The translations under genes were made by a program, and so were the position numbers. From the NCBI GenBank assembly GCA_003339415.1, contig PDHQ01000622.1:1-10837 (forward strand): 10,837 nucleotides of DNA, written 5' to 3'. The stretch is from Ophiocordyceps camponoti-saundersi (nom. inval.). Lineage: Eukaryota; Ascomycota; Sordariomycetes; Hypocreales; Ophiocordycipitaceae. Positions 1-9,718 of the stretch are shown piece by piece; the stretch's first letter is position 1; each line of letters starts with the position of its first letter. The notes under the pieces were generated by a model, which had not been told where the DNA came from, searched no databases, and saw only the letters and a program-made list of their open reading frames with translations.

Positions 1-9
1 TTAAAATCG

Positions 10-31
10 TTATATATATATATATATATAT
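10..31. repeat. TA dinucleotide microsatellite
   Basis: About ten TA units in a row, followed by an A-run and more AT-rich sequence. It may be a primary microsatellite, or former CA/TG-repeat DNA converted by RIP; the sequence cannot tell these apart. Confidence 0.8.
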
Positions 32-443
32 TTAAAAAAAAAATCCTAGCTAATATATTATATTTTAGAGATATATAAATATTAGGTTATAAAATATAAT
101 ATATAATCTCGTCTAACCTTAAACCTAACCGTATAGGTACCGTAGACTAATTACGCTTTAGAAACTAGCTCTATATCCTCCGCGTTTTACCGGTACTAAG
201 CTAATATAGTAATTATAACTATAAAACTATTATACTAGTCTATATATATATATTATCCTAAGTTTTAGTTATATTCGTATATAAGCGGTATATACTACGC
301 GCTATAAAGAAGCAAAGTAGAAAGATACTATATATTCGAATAAACTATATATATATAAACTACCTCTCTTCCTACTATCCTTATTTTACTTCTTCCCTAT
401 TAAGCTTCTCTTTACTAAGTAACTATCTCTTACCTTTCTAAGA

Positions 444-457
444 CCCCCCCCCCCCCC
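444..457. repeat. Poly-C run (14 nt)
   Basis: An uninterrupted run of 14 C in AT-rich surroundings. C-C steps are not RIP targets, so such a run would survive. The exact length is prone to sequencing error. Confidence 0.85.
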
Positions 458-501
458 TAAAAGCTATTACTTAGTCTATTACTATTAACTCATAAAAATA
501 G

Positions 502-534
<33 letters not shown>
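502..534. repeat. Poly-A run (33 nt)
   Basis: An uninterrupted run of 33 A, then CG and seven more A. It could be the 3' poly-A tail of a plus-strand non-LTR retroelement lying to its left, but no recognisable coding end precedes it. It could equally be a plain homopolymer. Confidence 0.8.
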
Positions 535-535
<1 letters not shown>

Positions 536-556
536 GAAAAAAATATATCTACGAAA

Positions 557-826
557 ATGCCTAAGGAATCTAATATACGGGGAGGATATAGTAAAGATAG
601 CATAGTCTTTATATTATATAACCCGGTCTTTCTAAACGAGCTAATACTTATAACCCCTGCCGATAACTCTTCCGAGTTTTATTCCCGCTATAAGATTAAG
701 TATCTTAATTCGCTAGCTAAGCTCTTATATATATACGGCTATCTATCCCCCTTAAATACTAGATCTAACTTACCTCTCCCTCTTCGCGAAAATAAGCCGC
801 CGCTTCTAGGAAATAACCGAATCTAA
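557..826 (+). pseudogene. 89-codon open frame, unrecognised, probably a relic fragment
   Basis: This is the longest ATG-started frame in the window, beginning MPKESNIRGGYSKD and ending at TAA just after LGNNRI. No domain, signal peptide or family motif is recognised. The residue mix is balanced, with charged residues throughout, and there is no stop in 89 codons although stops average several per 100 codons here. That suggests a stretch of old coding sequence poor in Gln and Trp. The frame starts 23 bases after the 33-A run and shows no clear promoter. Downstream in the same frame there are many stops. Expression is unlikely in a RIP block. It may also be a chance open frame. Confidence 0.3.
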
Positions 827-2264
827 AGCTTTTAACTTTACCGCTATATATAGACTTCTTTAAGAAAAATATAGTATTAACTATAGGGAAAATACCCCAG
901 ATCTGCCGTTAGATAACTCCGAAACCGAAAAGGAATTTTCGCTTAGTATAATATCTATTATTAGTTCCTATCTTAAACCTATTACTATCCCGCCGGCCGC
1001 CTAAATCCTTATACCTTAGAACTATATTCGGATTTTATTATTTAACTAGCAAATATAATACGATACTAAATACGCTAGCAAAACGCTACCCTTTAATATA
1101 TATAACTATATATTCTATATCGCTAACTTATCCTCTTTCGACGCCTAGTTTATAGTCCTCTACCTAAGCAAACCTTACGACTAAGATACTTAATATTAGC
1201 ACCGCTAATAATACCCTCTACCCCCTAGCCTACTTAAGCTATACTACGCTATCCTCCTATCCTAGTATATTTAGTATATCTTTACGCTTTTCCCGCCTTC
1301 CTAGTCTCTCCCTAACCTTACTAGCTTATCGATAGATACGAATATATATTATTAGATTTCCTACCGAGACTAGTCTATATTTTAAGTCCTCTTTATGCGA
1401 TATTAGGAAACGTTTGCCGGCGCGTATACTTATAATACCTTTTAGAACGAGAACTCGCCCGCTTTTTATATATATAATATTAGCTCCGATATAGAACTCG
1501 ATCCCGGCTACTACCCGCCCTATCCTACTCCCTATCCTTATTTCCCCCCTATAGTAGATACCGCCATATAACCCCTACTAGTTACCCTCGATATATTTTA
1601 AGATATTACCTAGTTATCTAAAGAAGGGAATCTTCGCGATACGCGCGAGGATAACTTTTCCGATATCTACTCCTATTACGGTAACTCCGACGATAACTTT
1701 CCCGATACCGATTACCGTAACGACGATGCCGACGATACTAACGATATAAATACGAAGGATAGGAATAAGAGACTTTTTACCGGCCGCTTTAACTAATTTC
1801 TTTAGTATCTATAAGCTAAATATAATCTTTCTTATATCGAATAACTCTCCTACGCCCTCGCCGTCGATATTAGCTATTCCCCCCCCCGGCTTAGAGACGA
1901 TTCTAACCCCCCTCGCCGGTCTAATAACCTATTTAACGAATCGCTATCCCCTCCCCCCGGGTATCGAGACGATCCCCCCTCGCCTCGCGAATCCGACCAC
2001 GCCTCTAACAGGGCGATACCCTCTAACCCCTCGTAGAAATACTATTTACTAGCCGATTTTAAGAGTTTTAGCAGGGGGTTAGCAAGCCCCGATAACCTTA
2101 CGTTCTACCCCCTCGCTTTCTACTTACGCTATAAGAACTTATTATCGATAAGCCCCCCCTCGTTCCTCGAAAAACGCTATTATATTATACGTTATAATAA
2201 GAGTGTTCGCAACTATAACCCTTCCGATAGTTTATATTACGACGCCGCGGCGGAAAAATACTTA
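827..2264. other. Degraded DNA, no assignable gene
   Basis: All frames are broken by TAA/TAG. One plus frame (codons starting at positions divisible by 3) gives an acidic, Asp/Asn-rich stretch at about 1638-1780 with repeated GAT, GAC and AAC codons. The opposite strand there gives an Arg/Tyr/Ser-rich reading. Another plus frame has fewer stops but reads as Thr/Pro/Ile/Leu-rich, low-information protein. C-rich, G-poor composition on the plus strand to about 3400 would suit a gene on the minus strand, but below about 2280 no minus frame stays convincing. This may be the tail or untranslated part of the relic to the right, or a separate insertion. Confidence 0.4.
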
Positions 2265-3402
2265 CTTTTCTTTAGCCCCTTCCACGGCTCCTTTACTACT
2301 AGCCGTTCCCCTATTACGAAACTTAGTTATCTCTTAATAATAACGGGCCTTCTTATAGTAGCTCTTACACTCCCGTTAGTTAAGGCGGAACCTTATATAA
2401 CGAAGTAGCGTAGCCTTATAGAAGCTATTACCCCCCCTTTTACTAATAGCGCCTAAGACCCCGACTCGATCTACCCGTTCCTCTATAAGCGCTAACGTAT
2501 TTACTCGGCTATCCGCGACTCCTCGTTCACTTTCTATATAAAGTAAGTTATAACTATACGAGTCTCGGAAGTCCTTAAGTAACGCCGCGACTTCTTCGTT
2601 CTCTTTAACCTGCTCTTATAGCTTATCGTCTTCTTTCTCCGCAACCCGCGCGAATATTTCTGCCTCCTACGTAAGTTTAAACCCTCTAGTTTCCCCGGTA
2701 TCCTTAGTTACTTTGCTATAGTTTTCTATTACGCTACTAACGCCGTCGCGTAACGCTTAGCCTCGCCTCCCGGCCCCGCTCCTAGTAACGACTCTAGTCT
2801 CGCTAACCGCGAAGCTATAGCCCTCTTCGATTATCTAGGTAAGTATTACTTTACTAGCGAACCTAACCTCCTCCCGCCCTCTTTTTTTAAGCGTCTAAAT
2901 ACTATAGCTAGTATATAAAAATATACTTAGCTATTAATCTTACGTAATATACTTAACTTTAGTAGTCCCCTATTTAATATAGGAACCCGCTCCTAGCCCC
3001 TTACTATACTTCGACGGCCGGTTCTCTTATATATCCCCTCGATCGGCTATTATTATAACCCTATCCTTACTATCGAGAGGCATACCTATTTTTAGGCTAT
3101 ATTTTTTAACGGCCCCGGTATTACCTAGGTAGAACACGTAAGATATTTCCTAAGCTATATCTTTTAGTATTCTTAAATCTCGTAAATAAAAGCTTTTATC
3201 TCCTACCGGTTCCGGTAATAAGTTAATACTTCGGCGCTTATAGTTTTCGATAACGCGACTAATAGAAGTTCTACTATCTTTCTATAAGATACTATATCTA
3301 CTCTTAAGATATAGGAATAGTCCTCTAATCCTTTTTCTACCGCGTTAGTTTACTATTATATAACCCCCTCCCCTATCCTTTACGCTATACTCCTAATATA
3401 AT
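2265..3402 (-). pseudogene. RIP-degraded coding relic with coiled-coil-like region, unrecognised
   Basis: Read on the minus strand, one frame gives a balanced, charged protein-like translation interrupted by about 17 TAG/TAA in some 378 codons. That rate matches loss of Gln and Trp codons. The best part (about 2440-2666) is highly charged and helix-like, with short stretches such as EAEIFARVAEKEDDKL and VKENEEVAALLKDF separated by one stop. Further upstream (3000-3330) come charged segments including KIGMPLDSKDRV. In the same codon phase the plus strand has more stops, which favours the minus direction. No catalytic motif of a transposase, reverse transcriptase or integrase could be recognised. 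Near 3400 the minus reading appears to move to another frame, through a lost intron or an indel. It is probably part of a transposable-element protein, but the family is unknown. Confidence 0.45.
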
Positions 3403-3410
3403 AAAAAAGT

Positions 3411-4130
3411 TACTTAAGAAACTCTACTAACACGCCTATACTACTCCTTCCCTACTCCTATACGAATAGTTTACTAGCTATGCTAAGGATATTATATAAG
3501 TATATTATAGTCCTACTAATACCGCCGGCCCGACGCTTTCGTTTAAGTACGCTACTTAATATCTTATATTACGTATACTTATCCGCTATATAAATAAAGT
3601 AAACGTTAGTTACTTAGATTAGGTCCGCTTACTTGCCGCCGCTATAATAGAAAAGTCGATAAATTAAATACTAGGCTCCCTTAACGGTCGCCTCTTTATT
3701 AGCTATATCCGCCGCTTCTAACTAGATCGTATCGCCCTTATTTATATCGCCCCTACGCTGCTCGGTTTCCTAAAGCGGTTAGCCCTTAGGGCTTAGTAAG
3801 CTATCTCTCTCCCTACGAATATATAAGGCCTACCCGTCTATTCTTTTTAATTCGGCCTTACCCCCCTTTTCTCCGCTATCCCTCCTTTTCTCGAATAAGG
3901 CTTCGTAAACCTTCTCCTCCCTTACTCGATACGGTTAACCGATATCCGCAAATATTACCGATATACGTTATCTATAATTTAAAACGCTAGCTTCCGCTAA
4001 GAACTAAATACCGTTATTATACTTACTCTTACTATTACCGCCACTCCGGGTATACTATACTTTAATACTAACTAAGGCTATTTCGCGGTCTTAGAAAAGA
4101 AAATAGATCCGCGATATTTATCGGTTTACT
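3411..4130 (-). pseudogene. RIP-degraded coding relic, likely upstream part of the same minus-strand gene
   Basis: A different minus frame from the relic at 2265-3402 gives some 240 codons of well-balanced sequence. Roughly 16 stops all lie where TGG, CAG or CAA could have stood. Recognisable charged stretches include REEKVYEALFEKRRDSGEKG and LEAADIANKEATVKGA, with a basic patch LKRKRRAGG nearer the 3' end. The direct abutment with the next minus-strand tract at about 3400 suggests one former gene broken by an intron or frameshift. No domain is recognised. The plus strand over the same interval reads as Leu/Ser/Ile-rich and is less protein-like. Confidence 0.4.
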
Positions 4131-5432
4131 TTATATTACGAATACTCTAGTTTTTATTTCCTAATTAGTTCCCCCCGAAAAAATATATAGATAGTATAAT
4201 ATCGGTTAGTAAAATAATAAAAAAAATTAGTAATATTAACTACCCTACCTTATTAGTATTTTATACTATTATATTTTTTTCTACCTTATTAATATTCCGG
4301 TCTTTAGAATATAAATATATTAATTTCCGTACGCTTATCGAGCTTCGCTTACTTAAGTTTACCTCTCCGCGTAAGCACCCGCGCCGTACCGAATATACTC
4401 TTCCCCCTAGAGATCGTCTATATACTAGGTATAAAGCTTTACTTACCGTATAGCGCTATAGCCCCGAGCGATATCTATAAACCGTTTTCGATAGTTTAGG
4501 CGCCGAAGTAAGTATAAGGGAAAACGGGATAGTTAAAAGAGAATATTAGCGCTAAGAGGTAATATATAGTTCTAGTATATCGTAGAAGAAGTAGGAATTA
4601 TATATTTTATATACGAAGTATAAAAGACTTATAATTTTATAGCTTAACTACGGTTAGTTATAGATATAAAATATTATAAAGAAATTTAATACTATATAGG
4701 CCCCTAAGAATCTAAAGATAACCGATAAAAGAACGTTATATTTAACTTAATAACCCTATATCGTACTATTACGAGCTAAGCTATAACATATTATAAAATA
4801 TAAAGTTAGCCTTAACTTATAATATACTACTTACGTCTATATATATATATCCTATAATATAAATTTTAATACCCTTTGCTCCTATTAACCTTACTATATA
4901 TAGTCTAGTCTATAACCTTTATATAGATTATTAATTATATAATATAGAACTCGAAATATAGGATACTAATATCTCTTATAGTATTTTCCGCATAGGCTTT
5001 TACCGTCCACGAAGAAGGCTATATAAACTAGTAGCTGCTACTAATTTGCTAGAGAATAGTAGCGCTAGGAAGAGATAAAAATATCTTTTTAAGGGTTATA
5101 CGTATATTATTAAATAGTCGAAAATAACTTTTAGAGTTCCGAAGGCCTCTACGGACTAGAGTTATAATAGCGGCTATATAAAGATAGCGGCTACTATCCG
5201 AGTAGATAGTATAACTTAGTTTTCCTTTATAAACGAAATAGGTAAATAAAGTATTTAGCTCTTAAGCTTATCTCTATATTTATTTATAAGTCGCTAATCG
5301 TAATTTAAGTCTAAAATATAACTTATAGCTAAAACTTCACTAAACGGAATTATAGCTTTGCCTAAACCTTATACCTTTATATAATAAACTACTTACTAGC
5401 CCTACTAATCCTTTACGTAAACCGATACTTGA
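4131..5432. other. AT-rich degraded DNA, no assignable gene
   Basis: Very AT-rich, with the strongest TA enrichment around 4190-4320 and 4560-4970. Plus-strand readings give short protein-like pieces (for example around 4440-4560 and 5090-5230), but stops and frame changes are too dense to delimit anything. No repeats, terminal motifs or structural RNAs were recognised. Confidence 0.4.
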
Positions 5433-5760
5433 AATAGTTCCCTCCTACTAAGATATATAAGAGAAGGCCGGAGACTAAATAGACTATTCGATAAAGCCTT
5501 CGGGATACCGAAATCCTACTTAGTCTTTTACTTACTATCCTAGGCTATATAATAATACGTATATAATAAATCGATCGTTTTTTATAATCGGATTTTTCTC
5601 TTTAAGTCGTTTCTAAGACTCGGGTTTTTACCTTATATTATACCCGCTATCCCGATACTACCTTCTTTACTATATCCGTCCCTTAAGAAGCAAACCTTAA
5701 AAAATAGCTAGACTATTTAATATACGCCTAAAAAATTCGAAAACTTCCTCTTAGCTATTT
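5433..5760 (+). pseudogene. RIP-degraded plus-strand coding tract, unrecognised
   Basis: One plus frame runs open from 5433 to about 5529, has a small cluster of TAG/TAA, and is open again from about 5557 to 5706. The translation is part charged (REGRRLNRLFDKAFGIPK) and part hydrophobic and aromatic. The stop cluster sits where Trp or Gln codons could have been. No motif is recognised. It may be a fragment of a longer plus-strand gene, because similar but more broken sequence lies on both sides. Confidence 0.28.
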
Positions 5761-6444
5761 AGCTATCCTAGCGCTAATATACCTTAGTATATATCTTACT
5801 ATCTTAAATTCTATAGCTACTATATTTAGAAGAAGTCGATTACTATTCCTTATACTTATTCGTTTTCCCTAATAATAGCGTATAACGTAGCTATATACCT
5901 CCCGCGACCTTTCGCTATATATATCTAAACCCGTCTATATATATTTTATATTCTATCTATTACGATTATAAGTCCGACGTCTCTCTCGGCTTAGAAGCTT
6001 AGAATATCTCATCGCTCCTTATACTTACTACCTAAATCTTTAGAATACTTACCCTACCCGAATACTGCGTAATTAATAATAATAGCGAAAATATATATCT
6101 TCCTTACGCTTTTATTAATAAGCTCGGAAGATAATTAGATAGCTCGAAAATAATAGAAAAGTCGAATCTCTAAGGAATAAATTAAGTAATAAAAGGCTTC
6201 CTTCCCTTCCGGATTATAAGGTTTGCGTAGTATACGATATTACTTTAAACTTCCCTACCTTTACTCACGCTGCTATTAGATCTCTTCTAGCAGTTTAATA
6301 GTTACTAGATAAGCCGGCGTATATTACCCTAAACCTAATTACCGGGGCCTTTATACCTATCTTATTATCCTAATATTCCCTCTTATAAACCCGAAAAATA
6401 TCTATAAATGCTATACTTACCGGTACCTAGGATAGAGTCGTTCT
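5761..6444. other. Degraded DNA, no assignable gene
   Basis: Plus-strand frames remain broken by TAA/TAG, with some short coding-like pieces (for example about 6180-6440, ending close to the GGCGGTGGCAAC motif). I cannot define start, end or family. Confidence 0.35.
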
Positions 6445-6660
6445 ACCGGGCGGTGGCAACTCGTAAGTTATCGTTCGTAGCTTGTAGGCTTATATAGTAG
6501 GAAGGTTGCCCTCCTCTCTCTTCTATATAAGAGAAAATTTCTTCCCTTTTTATCCTCCGCAGAAGTAGTAGTAACCTCGAAATACTACTATTACTATTAT
6601 TATTAGTATTAGTACTATCGGCAGTAGTAATTTCGTCGCACGAAGAATAAAGATAAGTAA
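6445..6660 (+). promoter_or_regulatory. Promoter- or LTR-like non-coding segment with TATA box
   Basis: This segment keeps several CA and TG sites (GGTGGCAAC, CTTGTAGG, GGTTGCCC, CGCAG, GGCAG, GCACG) and lacks convincing coding sequence. TATATAAG lies at 6524-6531 within CTCTT-ctatat-AAGAG, followed by a pyrimidine-rich stretch. An imperfect inverted repeat with CGAAAT...ATTTCG ends spans about 6578-6635. A TATA box followed by a pyrimidine-rich leader, and then a coding-like relic to the right, would suit the promoter or 5' LTR of a plus-strand element. No second copy that would prove an LTR was found in the window. Confidence 0.3.
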
Positions 6661-6689
6661 AAGTAAAACGACGACGACGATAAGGGGGG

Positions 6690-7287
6690 GGAAAAAAAAA
6701 TATCTATCGCTACTATACTCGGTCGCTTACCCCTCTCTAACGGGCTCGTTACTATTACTCTTAGCTCGGATAACGAAGTTAAGGCTAAATTTCTTTAGGC
6801 TACCGTCTCTATATATATCTCCTTCGTATAGTATATTTTAGTAAATATCTGCTAATTATACGGTAGGATAAGGAACGTCTCTACCTCTCTAGGACGTTAT
6901 ACGATATTACTTTTCGCCTACGCCCGGGTAAGACCCCCGTTAAGCTCGTTACTAAGGTAGTCCGTCGTCTATCTTACTACTAGGCGATTATTATCTAAGC
7001 TGCCGGTCGGTTCCCTGCTTAGGGGCCCTACGGTTATCGGTGCCTTCGGCGAGGGAGTATTCCCTTCTCTAGCTACCGGCGCGTGCGCGGCTACTAAAAG
7101 GGCGCGTACGCGTCGTATATTTAGGACTCCCGCGGGAGCGCGTGCGATTATTATCGTACCTAGGATAACGACGATAATAATATAGACGAAGACGAGGATA
7201 ACGACGAAGACGTAGATAATAACGAAGATAACGAAGACGAAGAAGATAACGATAAAGAGGAGGACGACGATAGTAAGTATAAGGAGG

Positions 7288-7328
<41 letters not shown>

Positions 7329-8720
7329 GACGAGCTTCTCGCCCCTCCTCGGGTACGCCGCCGTTATCGCACGCTAGCGCCTATATCGCCGACTACGTTA
7401 TTAGACGACTAGTAAGGGCGGGAGGCGGCGCTAATATTTAATCCGTAGAAATTACTTTTATAAGCGCCCGCGGCGGGATTACTTCGGTAACTACTTCTAT
7501 CCTAACCGTTATCTTATTTATCTTAACTAGTTATCCGAGAGCGTTATTATAACCTTTCTTCGTTATAGCCTCGGCCGGATTATTTTTTTCCTATCGATCT
7601 AGAATATCGCGGCAATTTTCTTCTTTTCGTATAATTTACGTAAGCCTATTATATCGATTATAAGCCTCTTCTATCTTATACTACTTAGGTTAATAAGGCA
7701 GCTAGAGCGATTATTACTCCGTATAAAGCTTTAGATAGACTCCGGCAGCTATAGGCTTCTTACGATCTTCTCGACCGCGGCGTTAAGGGCGATACTACTA
7801 TTAACTACTCGTACGATATTATATAGTTCGCCCGCAGGCACGCTTCCTATTACTATTTTATACTTCCCCGAGGACTAAAGCCTAATATTACCGTAGATAG
7901 AGACTTCGGTCTCCGTACGAGCTATCTCCTTACCTAGAACGATAACGAATCTTATCTGCTAGTATAGGTCCTTATTATCCGCAAACTAGCCCTCGCTAAA
8001 TATCTAGAGCTTCGTACGAAGGGGGTTAAGAGGGATAGAGCCTAGTACTCGATCGGATTTCCCTATATGCCGTCGTACGCGGTTATTTAAGGCGTCGAGT
8101 CCTCCTTTTTTAGGGTCTAGACTCGGGCAGCGGCCGAGAGGTCGTCCCTACTTCGGGCTAGTAAATAGATAGGATCTACGCGTCTTACTCGCGTTACGGA
8201 AGGTATGCCTGCGGCGCGTCCTACTCGGCCGGGCTAATAATCTATAATGCCTATGCCCGTCCCTTCTATTTTAAGGTAATACTATTACCCTTAAGGTAAA
8301 CTTATCTATAGTTAAATTCTATAAGCGCCTCTAATCTTTGCTAACGATCGAGAAGTTCGCGGGCGATAATATCGTAAAGCTATCTATAGTACTCCTTACG
8401 ATAGGTATCGGCGACGAAGACTTAACTGCCTTATCGTACGGCCTGCCGTGCGAAAATATCTACCTTATAAATCGATATAAAAGAGCACTTAAGAGGACGA
8501 ATTTCGCGGCTTTTTCGGTAGCGCCCTCCTCTTCGTATAACGATTTATTAATACTATCGTCGTGTCCTTTATATTCGAGGAGGTATATATCGAATTCGTC
8601 TTCCTTATAATTTATCGACTAGTAATCTTCTTCTCGTAGATAAAGTAGCGCTTCTTCGTACGAGGAAACGTATAACGTTCGTCGAAGCGAACTTGCTTAA
8701 GTTTCCCTATACTAAAATTC
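6690..8720. pseudogene. Large RIP-degraded coding relic, strand unresolved
   Basis: Codons starting at positions divisible by 3 give protein-like readings on both strands. Plus reading: one continuous frame from about 6850 to 8320, with the acidic tract at 7164-7334 in the middle and balanced segments such as ITPYKALDRLRQ and LPRGLKPNITVDRDFGLRTS. It has about 27 stops in 390 codons after the tract, which is high, and it follows a TATA box. Minus reading: about 8720 down to 7550, with some 16 stops in 400 codons and good charged segments such as YKEDEFDIYLLEYKGHDDS and YEEEGATEKAAKFVLLSALL. It then needs frame changes around the trinucleotide tract before a further tract from about 7110 to 6700. 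Lower stop density favours minus; single-frame continuity favours plus. No family motif was recognised on either strand. Confidence 0.4.
7164..7334. repeat. Trinucleotide low-complexity tract (poly-Asp/Glu or poly-Ser)
   Basis: The plus strand reads almost only GAT, GAC, GAA, GAG and AAT/AAC codons for 57 codons, ending in twelve AAT units (7290-7325), AAC, GAC and GAG. In a RIP block GAT-GAT becomes GAT-AAT because the TG across the codon junction is converted. The apparent poly-Asn is therefore best explained as former poly-Asp: the first codon after GAG keeps its G while all codons after a T lost it. On the minus strand a shifted frame reads TCG/TCC/TCT/TTA, compatible with poly-Ser from TCA/TCC repeats. 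Either way it was probably a disordered linker. Confidence 0.7.
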
Positions 8721-8814
8721 TATAAGGGTAATTTATATAGTAACTAGGGAATCCGCCTAACCGATTCCCTCTATTCGTAGTAATATCGTAATATATATAC
8801 CCGTACGAGGAATA

Positions 8815-8851
8815 GAAAAAAAGAATAAAAAAAATAAAAAAAAAAAATAAA
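8815..8851. repeat. A-rich low-complexity run
   Basis: A-runs broken only by single G or T, just before the coding-like tract that begins near 8876. It might be the remnant of a poly-A tail that ended an element to the left on the plus strand; no other support was found. Confidence 0.6.
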
Positions 8852-8875
8852 CTTCGTAAGAGGATATTTAGTTAA

Positions 8876-9226
8876 CGAGTAACGAGTATTATCTACTACG
8901 CTATAGCACGCTCTTATTATCGTAGCGTAAACTTTAGCCGCTACTTTGCTAAGGGTATCTTATATAAGTTATATCTTCCCGATAAGTTCTTCGAGGACTT
9001 CGGGTATTAATTTCTTAGGGAATTTTCCTTATTCTATAGTAGACCTCGTGCCGGTCTATCTTATCCGGTATTCTACACGATTCTTTCCCGTATTAAGATA
9101 CGAATCGGCTATCGACTAGATCTTATCCTAAGTCTTATTAGGTCCTATATAATAGAGGTAATACGATTACGCGGGCCCTTTAAGGATATCCGGAAAGATA
9201 GCATAGTACTAATCTTCCGCTTATAC
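8876..9226 (+). pseudogene. RIP-degraded plus-strand coding tract, few stops, unrecognised
   Basis: This is the cleanest relic frame after the one at 557. It has 117 codons with a single TAA (9008-9010) between the TAA at 8873 and the TAA at 9227. The same codon phase has about nine TTA/CTA, which are stops on the other strand, so direction is well supported. The translation is balanced, for example LYKLYLPDKFFEDFG, then SRIKIRIGYRLDLILSLIR and RLRGPFKDIRKDS. No family is recognised. At its end the sequence TACTAATCTTTTAG resembles a fungal branch point plus 3' splice site, and protein-like reading continues in another frame to the right, so an intron may lie here. No ATG start remains visible. 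Confidence 0.45.
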
Positions 9227-9242
9227 TAATCTTTTAGCAGTA

Positions 9243-9690
9243 CGATATAAATAGCTTAGCTTTAACGTGCAGATATCGTACGGTCGCCTCGAATAGTTCT
9301 AGTCCTTCTACTATCCCTTACTAAAAGCTATAACCTTCTCGTGCGTAATTAGCCTATCCTAGACTAGTTATACGCAGCGTAATATAAAAGCTAGGCTTAT
9401 AAGGATCGTTATAGGGGCTATTAATAGTTCCGGTATTAGCGTTACTTTATACGAAGTTATACGGGCATAGGTCTCCGCGCTTTAATATAACGATTTCTCC
9501 TAGTACTTAGATATATTAAGAAACCTATTAATTAGATATCGTAAGTATTTTAACGCTAACTTTATTATTCGTATTATTCTTTTATTTAATCTTAGTATTA
9601 TTATTCTTATTTATCGGAATTACTTTAAATAGGTACGTATCTTTTCGTATATAATGCCTAAGGTAGCCCTTAGGTATAAATAGAGATAAA
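9243..9690 (+). pseudogene. Probable continuation of the plus-strand relic in a new frame
   Basis: A different plus frame gives a coding-like reading with about eight stops in 150 codons. It is open from about 9500 to 9630, where it becomes strongly hydrophobic (Ile/Leu/Phe-rich, around LLFNLSIIILIY), which may be a membrane-like or simply an AT-biased stretch. The frame change relative to the tract ending at 9226 fits an intron or an indel. No motif is recognised. It ends close to the left edge of the foldback element. Confidence 0.3.
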
Positions 9691-9718
9691 AAAAAAATCA
9701 CTTCTCTTACTCTCGTTA

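Larger units (their letters stand above)
1..556. other. AT-rich low-complexity segment, no gene seen
   Basis: The segment holds several TATATA stretches (near 10-31, 240-252 and 345-357), a pyrimidine-rich patch at about 360-440, a C-run and a long A-run. No frame stays open for a convincing distance. It could be the untranslated end of a degraded element, since a long A-run is compatible with a retroposon tail, but no target-site duplication or coding end could be tied to it. Confidence 0.5.

Noticed and set aside
2322..2396. A hydrophobic plus-strand stretch that looks like a transmembrane segment (LIITGLLIVALTLPLV)
   Set aside because: The opposite strand in the same codon phase gives a charged, lower-stop translation that joins a longer relic. 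Hydrophobic plus-strand text is the expected antisense image of a charged gene.
7127..7138. Perfect 12-bp palindrome CTCCCGCGGGAG as a protein-binding site
   Set aside because: Short GC palindromes are easily left over in a RIP block because CpG and CpC are spared. There is no second copy or promoter context.
8338..8610. A 90-codon open frame on the plus strand starting at TTG
   Set aside because: It has no ATG, extends into a frame with stops every few dozen codons upstream, and is Leu/Ser-rich with many TTA/CTA. It overlaps a more protein-like minus-strand reading rich in Glu, Asp and Lys. Most likely a shadow frame of the relic at 6690-8720.
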